From positions 4,796,501 to 4,860,500 of the forward strand of contig NZ_CP020700.1 of assembly GCF_003932715.1 (NCBI RefSeq): 64,000 nucleotides of DNA, given 5' to 3'. Below, piece by piece: positions 10,502 to 18,183 of the stretch. The notes under the pieces are model-generated. The model searched no databases and was not told where the DNA came from. It was given only the letters and a program-made list of their open reading frames with translations. The first letter of the stretch is position 1. The number at the start of each line of letters is the position of its first letter. The translations under genes were made by a program, and so were the position numbers. Source of the DNA: Streptomyces tsukubensis. GTDB taxonomy: Bacteria > Actinomycetota > Actinomycetes > Streptomycetales > Streptomycetaceae.

Positions 10502-12045
10502 CCCTCGCCATCCCCATCGCCGCGGACGCCGGGGTCGCCAGCCTCGTCCAGAACGTCGACTGGGTCACCATCGCGCCACCGGTCATCGCGGCCGTCACCG
10601 GCCTGCTGATCCTCGTCGCCGACCTCTTCGTCCCCGCACACCGCAAGGGCCTCCTCGGCCTCGGCGCCGTCGCGGGCCTGCTCGCCGCGATCGCCGCCCT
10701 CGCCCCCCTGCGCAGCGGCGACAGCCGGACGTTCTGCCTCACCACGTCCACCGCCACCTGCAGCTACGTCGCCGACCGCTTCACCCTGGCCATCCAGTTG
10801 CTGGTCCTCGGCGGCGCTCTGCTGACCGCACTGCTCTCCCTCCGCGAGACCCGCCACCGGCTCCCCGCGGGCGAGTTCTGGTTCCTGCTGCTGTCCTCCG
10901 CGGCCGGAGCCGCCCTGCTGCCCGCCTCCCGCGACCTCGCCACTCTTGTTGTCGCCCTCGAAGTGGCCTCCCTGCCCGCCTTCGCCCTCGTCGGACTGCG
11001 CCGCGGGGACCGCCGCTCCAGCGAGGCGGCCCTGAAGTTCTTCCTGACCTCGGTCACCGCGACCGCCGTGACCCTCCTCGGCGTCAGCTTCGTCTATGCG
11101 TCGGCGGGCAGCCTCCACCTCACCCGGATCGCGACCGCGAACGTCCCCGGCGAACTGGACACCCTGGCCAGGACCGGCGTCGCCCTCACCCTCATCGGCT
11201 TCGCCTTCAAGACCGCCGCCGTCCCCTTCCACTTCTGGGTCCCCGACACCTACGTCGGCGCACCCCTGCCCGTCGCCGCCTATCTGTCGGTCGTCGGCAA
11301 GGCGGTCGGCTTCTCCGGGCTGATCCTCGTCGCCGTGATCGCCTTCCCCGGATACGCCGACGTCTGGGGCCCGGCGATCGCCGTACTCGCCGCCCTCACC
11401 ATGACCGCGGGCAACGTCGCGGCCCTGCGCCAGCGCGCCGACCGCCCCCTCAGCGCCGTACGCCTGCTGGCCTGGTCCTCCGTCGCCCAGGCAGGCTTCC
11501 TCCTGGTCCCCGTCGCCGCGGCCGGATACTCCAGCGACGACCAGATCGGCTCCACCGTCGCGTACGCCCTGATGTACGCGGTCGTGAACCTCGGCGCCTT
11601 CGCCGTCGTCGCGCTCGTCGCCCGCACCCACCGGCTCAACCGGATCTCCGACTACCGAGGGCTGTACGCCACCCATCCGCTCACCGCCCTGACCATGGGC
11701 TTCTTCCTGCTGTGCCTGGCCGGGCTGCCGCCGGGCATCATCGGCCTCTTCGCGAAGGTGACGGTGTTCTCCTCGGCCGTGGACGCCGGTCTGGGCTGGC
11801 TGGCCGTCCTCATGGGCATCAACGTCGCCCTCGGCCTCGTCTACTACCTGCGGTGGACCGCGATCCTCTTCCGCACCCCCGAACCCGCCCCCGCCCCGGC
11901 CACGGCCCCCGGAACCGCAGCTACCGCGACCGCCGCCGTGCCCGCACCCTTCGCCGTCGCCCTCGCCCTGACGGCCACCGCCGGAATCCTGCTCTCCGGC
12001 TATCCCCAGCTCGTCCTCCGGTTCGCGGCGACCGGACTCTTCTGA
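10498..12045 (+). CDS. nuoN: NADH-quinone oxidoreductase subunit N
   Basis: This is the third antiporter-like subunit and the last gene of the operon. The 515-residue product shows FAFKTAAVPFHFWVPDTYVGAP, RLLAWSSVAQAGF and LAGLPPGIIGLFAKV, all diagnostic of NuoN. GTG at 10498 overlaps the nuoM stop by 4 bases, although the frame is open far upstream inside nuoM. The gap to htpX (162 bases) holds no obvious gene. Confidence 0.94.
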   Translation: MTLAIPIAADAGVASLVQNVDWVTIAPPVIAAVTGLLILVADLFVPAHRKGLLGLGAVAGLLAAIAALAPLRSGDSRTFCLTTSTATCSYVADRFTLAIQLLVLGGALLTALLSLRETRHRLPAGEFWFLLLSSAAGAALLPASRDLATLVVALEVASLPAFALVGLRRGDRRSSEAALKFFLTSVTATAVTLLGVSFVYASAGSLHLTRIATANVPGELDTLARTGVALTLIGFAFKTAAVPFHFWVPDTYVGAPLPVAAYLSVVGKAVGFSGLILVAVIAFPGYADVWGPAIAVLAALTMTAGNVAALRQRADRPLSAVRLLAWSSVAQAGFLLVPVAAAGYSSDDQIGSTVAYALMYAVVNLGAFAVVALVARTHRLNRISDYRGLYATHPLTALTMGFFLLCLAGLPPGIIGLFAKVTVFSSAVDAGLGWLAVLMGINVALGLVYYLRWTAILFRTPEPAPAPATAPGTAATATAAVPAPFAVALALTATAGILLSGYPQLVLRFAATGLF

Positions 12046-12207
12046 GCGGCACGGCCGCCGCCGCTCACCCGATCGGACCGCCCCGGTGCCCGGGCGGCCG
12101 GGGAACTCGCCCCCTTCGCCTGGCGTTGACCAGTACAGAAGGGTCCACTGGAGGGTGGAGCACCACCAGTAAGGGGTTCCCCTGCCGCACCATCTGGAGG
12201 GCGTACC

Positions 12208-13065
12208 GTGCACCGCCGGCACAACGGGCTGAAGACCGCCGTACTCCTCGGGGGACTGTCCGCACTCATTCTCGTCATCGGCAGTTTCTTCGGCCGTACG
12301 GGACTGATCGTCGCGCTCTTCGTGGCGCTCGCCACCAACGCGTACGCCTACTGGAACAGCGACAAGCTGGCCCTGCGCGCCATGCGCGCCCGCCCCGTCA
12401 GCGAATTCGAGGCCCCCGCGCTCTACCGCATGGTCCGCGAACTCTCGACGGCCGCCCGCCAGCCCATGCCCCGTCTGTACATTTCCCCCACCCAGGCACC
12501 GAACGCCTTCGCGACCGGCCGCAATCCGCGCAACGCCGCCGTCTGCTGTACGGAAGGCATCCTCCGGATCCTCGACGAACGCGAGCTGCGCGGCGTCATC
12601 GGCCACGAGCTCAGCCATGTCTACAACCGCGACATCCTGATCTCCTCGGTCGCCGGAGCCCTCGCCTCCGTCGTGATGTTCCTGGTGAACTTCGCCTGGC
12701 TGATCCCCGTCGGCCGCTCCGACGACGACGGCCCCGGACTGCTCGGCATGCTGCTGATCATGATCCTCGGCCCGGTGGCGGCCGCCATCATCCAGCTCGC
12801 CGTCAGCCGTTCCCGGGAGTACGAGGCCGATGCCTCGGGCGCCCGGCTCACCGGCGACCCGCTCGCCCTCGCCAGCGCCCTGCGCAAGCTGGACGCCGGG
12901 ACCAAGCAGCTTCCGCTGCCGCCCGAGCCCCGGCTGGAGACGGCGAGCCACATGATGATCGCCAATCCTTTCCGCCCGGGCCGGGGCGCCAAGCTCTTCT
13001 CCACGCATCCGCCCATGGCCGAGCGCATCGCCCGACTCGAAGAGATGGCAGGTAGGCAGCCATGA
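12208..13065 (+). CDS. htpX: HtpX-type M48 family zinc metalloprotease
   Basis: This is an integral membrane protease of the HtpX type, linked in other bacteria to membrane protein quality control. Two N-terminal hydrophobic helices (about residues 10-48) precede the catalytic HELSH at residues 133-137. The third zinc ligand is probably the Glu in [13 protein letters not shown]. Two more membrane segments lie between these motifs. The 285-residue length is normal. The GTG start has GGAGGG 7 bases upstream. The stop overlaps the next gene's ATG by 4 bases, so the two are co-transcribed. Confidence 0.92.
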   Translation: MHRRHNGLKTAVLLGGLSALILVIGSFFGRTGLIVALFVALATNAYAYWNSDKLALRAMRARPVSEFEAPALYRMVRELSTAARQPMPRLYISPTQAPNAFATGRNPRNAAVCCTEGILRILDERELRGVIGHELSHVYNRDILISSVAGALASVVMFLVNFAWLIPVGRSDDDGPGLLGMLLIMILGPVAAAIIQLAVSRSREYEADASGARLTGDPLALASALRKLDAGTKQLPLPPEPRLETASHMMIANPFRPGRGAKLFSTHPPMAERIARLEEMAGRQP

Positions 13066-13454
13066 AGACCGTCCTCAACATCATCTGGCTCATACTCTGC
13101 GGCTTCTGGATGTTCCTCGGCTATCTGCTCGCGGGCGTCCTGCTCTGCATCACGATCATCGGCATCCCCTTCGGCATCGCCGCCTTCAGAATCGGCGTCT
13201 ACGCCCTCTGGCCCTTCGGCCACACCGTCGTCGACCGCCCCGACGCGGGTGCCCCCTCGTGCATCGGCAACGTCCTCTGGCTGGTCCTGGCCGGCTGGTG
13301 GCTGGCCCTCGGCCATATCGTCACCGGCGTCGTCCTCTGCCTGACCATCATCGGTATCCCGCTGGGTCTGGCGAACTTCAAGCTGATCCCGGTCTCGCTG
13401 ATGCCGCTCGGCAAGGAGATCGTCCCCTCCGACCAGCCCTTCGCCGTCCGCTGA
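13062..13454 (+). CDS. YccF domain-containing inner membrane protein
   Basis: This 130-residue membrane protein consists of two copies of a YccF-like unit. Each copy has a helix pair with the motif [13 protein letters not shown] or [13 protein letters not shown]. The hydrophilic link between them includes [11 protein letters not shown]. The function of the family is not established. It is translationally coupled to htpX, suggesting a role in membrane stress, but that is inference. The 267-base gap downstream contains a short inverted repeat (about 13525-13550, CGGGTG/CACCCG arms) that may end or regulate transcription. Confidence 0.85.
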   Translation: MKTVLNIIWLILCGFWMFLGYLLAGVLLCITIIGIPFGIAAFRIGVYALWPFGHTVVDRPDAGAPSCIGNVLWLVLAGWWLALGHIVTGVVLCLTIIGIPLGLANFKLIPVSLMPLGKEIVPSDQPFAVR

Positions 13455-13721
13455 CGCCCGGGCGCCCACCGCCCGCCACCGGTCCCGGTGTGCGCGCCGC
13501 ACCCGTTCGATCCCGTCTTCCTCACTCGAACGGGTGTATTCACCCGAGTGCGGGATAGAAGCCGGTCAGGAACACGTTGACCAGGGTGTAACAGACGCGT
13601 CCCACTCGACCGACCGCTCGCAACCCCCCGCCGGCCATCCGGCGTCATCGCCTGCGAGAGACCGCGGAAACCGCGCCGCCACTACAGGGGCGCGCCATAT
13701 GGACGGAAGGAAGTTCACAGC

Positions 13722-13991
13722 ATGAGCGTTCTCGGCTGGATCGTCCTCGGGCTGCTCGCCGGAGCCATAGCCAAACTGCTGCTGCCGGGCCGCGACCCGG
13801 GCGGCCTGATCATCACGACCCTCCTCGGGGTCGTCGGCGCTTCGCTGGGCGGCTGGATCTCTGCCGAGTTCTTCGACCGGTCCATCAGCAAGCAGTTCTT
13901 CGACGGGCCGACCTGGATAGCCGCGATAGGCGGCTCCCTGGTGCTGCTCATCGGATACCGGCTGCTCTTCGGCCACTCCCGCTCCCGCTGA
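13722..13991 (+). CDS. GlsB/YeaQ/YmgE family (transglycosylase-associated) membrane protein
   Basis: This 89-residue protein has three hydrophobic segments and the glycine-rich family pattern, starting with GWIVLGLLAGAIAKLLLPGRDPGG. Homologues are often induced by stress, and their biochemical role is unknown. The ATG at 13722 is preceded by a GGAAGG ribosome binding site. It converges with alkB. Confidence 0.85.
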   Translation: MSVLGWIVLGLLAGAIAKLLLPGRDPGGLIITTLLGVVGASLGGWISAEFFDRSISKQFFDGPTWIAAIGGSLVLLIGYRLLFGHSRSR

Positions 13992-14027
13992 CCTGCCCCT
14001 CGCCGGCCGACCGCCCTTCCACCGGGG

Positions 14028-14798
14028 TCAGTCGGCCACCGACAGGCCCGTCTCGCGCAGGGTGATGTTCAGCCGTCCCGTCCGCAGCCCGCACCGGGGA
14101 TCGGCCGTCCCGGGATACACCTTCGGCACCCCGTGGTACGCAAACCGAGAAGGCCCGCCGAAGACGAACAGGTCCCCGGACGCCAACTCCACATCGGTAT
14201 AGGGCCTTCCCCGGGTCTCGCTATTGCCCAGCCGGAAGACACAGCGGTCCCCGATGCTCAGAGAGACCACCGGAGCCCCCGACCGCTCCTCCTTGTCCTG
14301 ATGCATCCCCATCCGGGCGGCGCCGTCGTAGAAGTTGATGAGCGCCGTGTCCGGGGTATAGCCCGCGCCTCCCGCGCCGGTGGCGGCTTCTGACGGTCCA
14401 CCACCACCCGCCCCGATACCGTGCGCCGCCGCCAGCGCCGAACGGCCCCACTCCACCAGCCAGTCCGGGAGATCGGCGACCCGAGCGCCGTTCACATCAT
14501 CGGCGGTGCGGCTGTATCGGTACGGCTGCCAGTGCCAGCCGAGACATACCGTCCGCACCGACATCACACCGCCACCGGGAAGCACGGTCCGGCGCAGCGG
14601 CACCGGGCCGCGAGCCCACCCCCGGCAGGCCTCGACCAGCTCCCGCTGCCGCTCCACCGACAGCCAGCCCGGCACATGCACCGCGCCGGGTGCGATCACC
14701 GCCGGTTCCCTCGGAAAGAGCTCCCCGGCCCCTTCCCCCGCGCCCGGCTGCGCGGGGGTCCCCCCGACGCCCCGGATTCCCCCGGACCGCGCGCTCAT
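14028..14798 (-). CDS. alkB: AlkB-family alpha-ketoglutarate-dependent DNA repair dioxygenase
   Basis: The product is an Fe(II)/2-oxoglutarate dioxygenase expected to remove N1-methyladenine and N3-methylcytosine oxidatively. The HxD iron motif is in GMHQDKEE. A second histidine lies in FAYHGVPK, and the 2OG-binding arginines are in GRLNITLR near the C-terminus. The INFYDG segment before the HxD is also conserved. The length of 256 residues is normal. The start overlaps the ogt stop by 4 bases (ATGA), so both repair genes are read as one unit. Confidence 0.93.
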   Translation of the reverse strand: MSARSGGIRGVGGTPAQPGAGEGAGELFPREPAVIAPGAVHVPGWLSVERQRELVEACRGWARGPVPLRRTVLPGGGVMSVRTVCLGWHWQPYRYSRTADDVNGARVADLPDWLVEWGRSALAAAHGIGAGGGGPSEAATGAGGAGYTPDTALINFYDGAARMGMHQDKEERSGAPVVSLSIGDRCVFRLGNSETRGRPYTDVELASGDLFVFGGPSRFAYHGVPKVYPGTADPRCGLRTGRLNITLRETGLSVAD

Positions 14799-15355
14799 GA
14801 CACCGGCGCGCCCTCAAGCACCAGGAGGTGTTCCTTGCGCTCCAGCCCCGCCGCGTACCCCCGCAGCCCGCCGTCCGCCCCGACGATCCGGTGACAGGGC
14901 CTGACCACCAGCAGCGGATTGCGCCCGATGGCGGTGCCCACCGCGCGTACGGCCGCGCCCGAGGCCCCGATCCGCCGGGCGATCTCCCCATAGGTGGTGG
15001 TTGTTCCATGCGGAACGGCGTCGACCGCCCGCCAGACCCGCCGCTGGAAGTCGGTGCCTTCGTCGGCGTACTCCACGGCGAAGCGGGTCAGCCTGCCGTC
15101 GAAGTACGCGGCCAGCTGTGCGGCGATCTCCGTAAAGGCAGCGGGCTCATGGCGCCAGCCCTCCTGCACGGTCGCGGCGCCCTTCTGCCCGGGCAGCGAG
15201 AGCGAGACCAGCGCGGTCCCGCCGGGAGCGGTGGCCGACTCCACGCCGACCAGCAACAACTCCCCGAGCGGGCTGCCGAGACTCGCCCAGAGCCTGGGTG
15301 CTGCCGTGCCGGTGGACGGGGACGGTGCGGCGGGGGTCGCCGTGGTGATGGCCAT
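14795..15355 (-). CDS. ogt: Methylated-DNA--[protein]-cysteine S-methyltransferase
   Basis: This suicide repair enzyme moves methyl groups from O6-methylguanine to its active-site cysteine. The active site is VRPCHRIVG, and the DNA-binding helix-turn-helix region holds GTTTTYGEIARRIG. ATG at 15355 was chosen because GGAGAGGA lies about 8 bases upstream; the open frame extends to 15448 but without a comparable site. The product has 186 residues. It is the first gene of a two-gene operon with alkB, which handles a different class of alkyl lesion. Confidence 0.93.
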   Translation of the reverse strand: MAITTATPAAPSPSTGTAAPRLWASLGSPLGELLLVGVESATAPGGTALVSLSLPGQKGAATVQEGWRHEPAAFTEIAAQLAAYFDGRLTRFAVEYADEGTDFQRRVWRAVDAVPHGTTTTYGEIARRIGASGAAVRAVGTAIGRNPLLVVRPCHRIVGADGGLRGYAAGLERKEHLLVLEGAPVS

Positions 15356-15563
15356 GGCTCGGTCCTCTCCTCGGAGCGCCGATGACTGCTGTACGCCTTC
15401 GAGTCTGCGCCCTGTGAGCGACCGGTGCTGGCGGGAATCGGACATCACGCCCCACCTCCGCGGAGCGCCGGTCTCGCACCTCGGTGAGTCCGCCCGTGCG
15501 TCTGCCGGCCGTCCCGGTACGGCGGGGCAGACGGCGCTCGGCCGTGTGCCCCGGCCGGTCGGT

Positions 15564-16052
15564 TCAGCGGTAGTTGACGAACTGGAGCGCGAAGTCGAAG
15601 TCCTGGCCCTTCAGCAGCGCGATCACGGCCTGGAGGTCGTCCCGGCTCTTGGAGCTGACCCGCAGCTCCTCGCCCTGCACCTGCGCCTTGACGCCCTTGG
15701 GACCCTCATCGCGGATGATCTTCGCGACCTTCTTGGCGTTCTCCTGGCTGATCCCCTCCTCGATGGAGGCGAAGATCTTGTACTCCTTGCCCGAGAGCTG
15801 CGGCTCGCCGGCGTCCAGGGCCTTCAGCGAGATACCCCGCTTGATCAGCTTCGACTGGAACACGTCGAGGATCGCGGAGACCCGCTCCTCCGAGTTCGCC
15901 TGCATCAGGATCTTCTCGCCCGACCAGGAGATGGAAGCTCCGACGTTCTTGAAGTCGTAGCGCTGGGAGATCTCCTTGGCGGCCTGGTTGAGGGCGTTGT
16001 CGACCTCCTGCCGCTCGACCTTCGAGACGATGTCGAAACTGGAGTCGGCCAT
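15564..16052 (-). CDS. YajQ family nucleotide-binding protein
   Basis: This 162-residue cytoplasmic protein has two small RNA-binding-like ferredoxin folds. The sequence runs from [20 protein letters not shown] to the C-terminal [12 protein letters not shown], both typical of YajQ. A Xanthomonas member binds cyclic di-GMP, but the role in Streptomyces is not known. It stands alone between ogt and tRNA-Tyr. Confidence 0.92.
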   Translation of the reverse strand: MADSSFDIVSKVERQEVDNALNQAAKEISQRYDFKNVGASISWSGEKILMQANSEERVSAILDVFQSKLIKRGISLKALDAGEPQLSGKEYKIFASIEEGISQENAKKVAKIIRDEGPKGVKAQVQGEELRVSSKSRDDLQAVIALLKGQDFDFALQFVNYR

Positions 16053-16260
16053 GTGCTGTGGCTCCTTGTATCGAGATGCGGAATCACGCGGCCCGGCTCC
16101 CGGACCACGCGGGCAAGCCTACGGGCTGCCCCCGCCCCGAGGGCTGATCAATCCGGTGGCGGAGCACCCCCGCACATCGGGTATCGTTTACGTCGTCGCC
16201 ACGGAACACTGCACGACACGCAGTGTCCGACGACCCCCCAGGGGCCGGGCGATTTCCCAT

Positions 16261-16342
16261 GGCGGTGTGCCCGAGTGGCCAATGGGAGCGGACTGTAAAT
16301 CCGTCGGCTTAGCCTACCCAGGTTCGAATCCTGGCGCCGCCA
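16261..16342 (+). tRNA. tRNA-Tyr (anticodon GTA), AICE integration target
   Basis: This 82-base class II tRNA has acceptor arm GGCGGTG paired with CGCCGCC, discriminator A at 16342, anticodon loop CTGTAAA with GTA, a long variable arm and T-arm GGTTCGAATCC. The gene remains intact at attL. Its last 50 bases are duplicated at 31656-31705. Confidence 0.95.
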
Positions 16343-16348
16343 CGTGAA
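16293..16348. repeat. attL core, 56-bp direct repeat
   Basis: The core runs from CTGTAAATCC in the tRNA-Tyr anticodon arm to CACGTGAA just past its 3' end. It is identical to 31656-31711. One repeat belongs to the chromosome and one to the inserted element. Confidence 0.93.
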
Positions 16349-16352
16349 AGAA

Positions 16353-16390
16353 ACGGCCCTTGGCCTGCGGAAACGCAGGCCAAGGGCCGT
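16353..16390. terminator. Bidirectional hairpin terminator after tRNA-Tyr, element-borne
   Basis: A perfect 17-bp stem (16353-16369 with 16374-16390) closes on a GAAA loop. It lies 4 bases inside the element from the att core, between tRNA-Tyr and the convergent int gene, and can stop both transcripts. Confidence 0.85.
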
Positions 16391-16493
16391 CTTCGTGTCA
16401 AGGTATATCCAAGGGGCACTGTCTCGCTCTGTCTCTCCCCGCCCCACCTTCTACCAGCCTGTCTGGACGGAGCGTGGACGGGAATCGAGGGTC

Positions 16494-17873
16494 TCACCTG
16501 CGACTTTGGACGGTCCCCTGGTTCAGGCGCGCAGAGATCTTCGCGTTCGCCGCATCGTCCCCGCCCTTGAGGAACTTCGCGTACACGCGGAAGAGGACAG
16601 CCACCGAGTGCCCGGCCCGCTGCGCGACGATCAGCGGGTCCACACCCGAGCTGAGCCACGTCGAGACCGCGGCGTGGCGAAGATCATAAGGACGCTTCGC
16701 CCGCTTCGTCTCCTGCTCCGCCGGACTCAGCACATCCCCGCGGGCACCGGCCCACACCTCCCCGTACCCGCTCTCCTGAACCATCCCACCGCGGGCGGTC
16801 CGGAAGAGCCGGCCGTCCGCGTGCGTCCCGTACACCGTGAGGTGCCACCGGAGCATCGCGACCAGCTCAGGGGGAATCGGCACGCGCCGCACCGTTGCCC
16901 GCGGCCGGTGCTTCAGCCCCCGCCGGTCATGAGCCTCGCCCGTGTCCGTCCACGAGCTGCCCGACCGGGCCCGGCTCTCCCGGAGCCGCAGCAGGCCCCA
17001 GCCCCGCCGGGGCAGCTCGCAGTCCTGAACCCGGAGCCCCACCAGCTCACCGGGCCGGGCCGCCGCGTAGTAGATGCACCCGAAGAACGCGGCCAGGTGC
17101 CGGCCGCGGGCACCCTGCTCCCGAACGGCGGCCAAGAGCGCCGCGGCCTCCCGCGGGTCCGGCACGGCCTCGGGGTCGACCTCCTCGTCGACCCGCTCCG
17201 GAGCCTTCCACCGGACGGCCCGCATCGGGTTCTCCTCCAGCAGCTCGCACTCCACGGCCAGACCGAGCGACTGGTGGAAGATGGCCCGCTTCCGCGCGAT
17301 GACGGACCCCGACGACGTCTTCCCGTCCAGCCGCCGGGCGCATGCGTCCAGAGCCCGGCGCACCAGCGCCCGGTCCGACAGGGCAGACGTCTGGACGGAC
17401 TTCCGCTCCACCCACGCGAGGAGCGCGGCCACGTCGTCCGGAGTCTCCTCCTTCCACCGGTTCACATTGAAGCCCCAGGTGTAGAGAGCCCGGCGCACGG
17501 CCTTGTGGTCGGCCATGCCCTTGCTGTCCTTCACCAGGGCCAGCGTCACGGTGGCCATCGCCTCGGCGAGGTTCCGCCGCGTGGAGGCGGGGGAGTGCGG
17601 CCACTTCATCTCCACATAGTTCCTGGCGTGCTGGTACCAGGAGATGTCCTTGGCCCGCTGGACCAAGGACTTCGGCAGGCCGCTGTCCGCATCCCACGGT
17701 TCCCCGTTCCGGGTCGCGGTGATGAACTGCGCCCGGCGGCTCTCGGCCAGCCCGAGCGTCAGGAAGGACTCCGCGTGGGGAGTGGTGCCGACCTGCCACC
17801 GGAGCTGGTACGGCTTGCGGTAGGGCCGCTTGCGAATCTTCCAGATCCGGACGGTGTAGGACCAGTTGGTCAC
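16494..17873 (-). CDS. int: Tyrosine recombinase / site-specific integrase
   Basis: It catalyses integration at, and with Xis excision from, the tRNA-Tyr att site. The 459-residue protein has an N-terminal SAM-like DNA-binding region, a core-binding region and a C-terminal catalytic domain. Catalytic residues seen are Arg in AARPGELVGL, the YDLRHAAVS box, GH in AGHSVAVL and the nucleophile Tyr at residue 431 in FRVYAKF. The GTG start at 17873 overlaps the xis stop by 4 bases. The 3' end faces attL, the usual AICE arrangement. Confidence 0.95.
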   Translation of the reverse strand: MTNWSYTVRIWKIRKRPYRKPYQLRWQVGTTPHAESFLTLGLAESRRAQFITATRNGEPWDADSGLPKSLVQRAKDISWYQHARNYVEMKWPHSPASTRRNLAEAMATVTLALVKDSKGMADHKAVRRALYTWGFNVNRWKEETPDDVAALLAWVERKSVQTSALSDRALVRRALDACARRLDGKTSSGSVIARKRAIFHQSLGLAVECELLEENPMRAVRWKAPERVDEEVDPEAVPDPREAAALLAAVREQGARGRHLAAFFGCIYYAAARPGELVGLRVQDCELPRRGWGLLRLRESRARSGSSWTDTGEAHDRRGLKHRPRATVRRVPIPPELVAMLRWHLTVYGTHADGRLFRTARGGMVQESGYGEVWAGARGDVLSPAEQETKRAKRPYDLRHAAVSTWLSSGVDPLIVAQRAGHSVAVLFRVYAKFLKGGDDAANAKISARLNQGTVQSRR

Positions 17874-18076
17874 GCAGTCTCCAGCTCGTTCTTGAAGGCG
17901 TCCAGCACACTGCGACGGATCCGCAGGTGCCCGTTCGGAAGGCGGTTCACCTCGGGGGCGTAGCCCCGGTTGCGCCAGCGGTACCAGGTAGCCCGGGTGA
18001 TGCCGATCTCGATGAGAGCGTCACTCAGGGGCACCAGTTCGTCGGTCGGCCGTCGGCGGCCTCGGGCAGCAGACAT
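17870..18076 (-). CDS. xis: Excisionase-like helix-turn-helix protein
   Basis: This 68-residue basic DNA-binding protein has a MerR/excisionase-type winged helix. Helix residues ALIEIGITRATWYRWRNRG are followed by a wing with NGHLRIRRS. It should bend attL/attR DNA and direct Int towards excision. ATG at 18076 was chosen over the upstream start at 18175 because GGAGGAGGGG lies about 6 bases before it and the extra residues would be coded by the upstream inverted repeat. It is translationally coupled to int. Confidence 0.9.
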   Translation of the reverse strand: MSAARGRRRPTDELVPLSDALIEIGITRATWYRWRNRGYAPEVNRLPNGHLRIRRSVLDAFKNELETA

Positions 18077-18112
18077 CGACTCCCCTCCTCCGGGAAGCTC
18101 GCGCCACATTGC

Positions 18113-18183
18113 TCTGAGTCGCGACTCATCGCGACTCAGAGCGGGTGGGGCAGGGCTTGAGTCGCGATGAGTCACGACTCAGA
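18113..18183. repeat. Large inverted repeat between rep and xis
   Basis: Arm 18113-18140 and arm 18156-18183 are inverted copies agreeing at 25 of 28 positions, with a 15-base GC-rich spacer. Each arm repeats the unit GAGTCGCGA, and the first arm holds the perfect palindrome TGAGTCGCGACTCA. The right arm covers the last codons of the helicase gene. It could be an operator, a DNA site for Xis or replication, or an RNA hairpin separating rep from xis-int expression. Confidence 0.8.

Noticed and set aside
10378..13008. 876-codon Glu/Gly/Asp-rich minus frame across nuoN and htpX
   Set aside because: It covers two well-conserved genes in other frames and has a low-complexity composition typical of antisense frames in GC-rich DNA.
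18076..18175. Upstream start for xis at 18175 (101 residues)
   Set aside because: The added residues would come from the inverted repeat, while ATG 18076 has an excellent ribosome site and matches the excisionase size.
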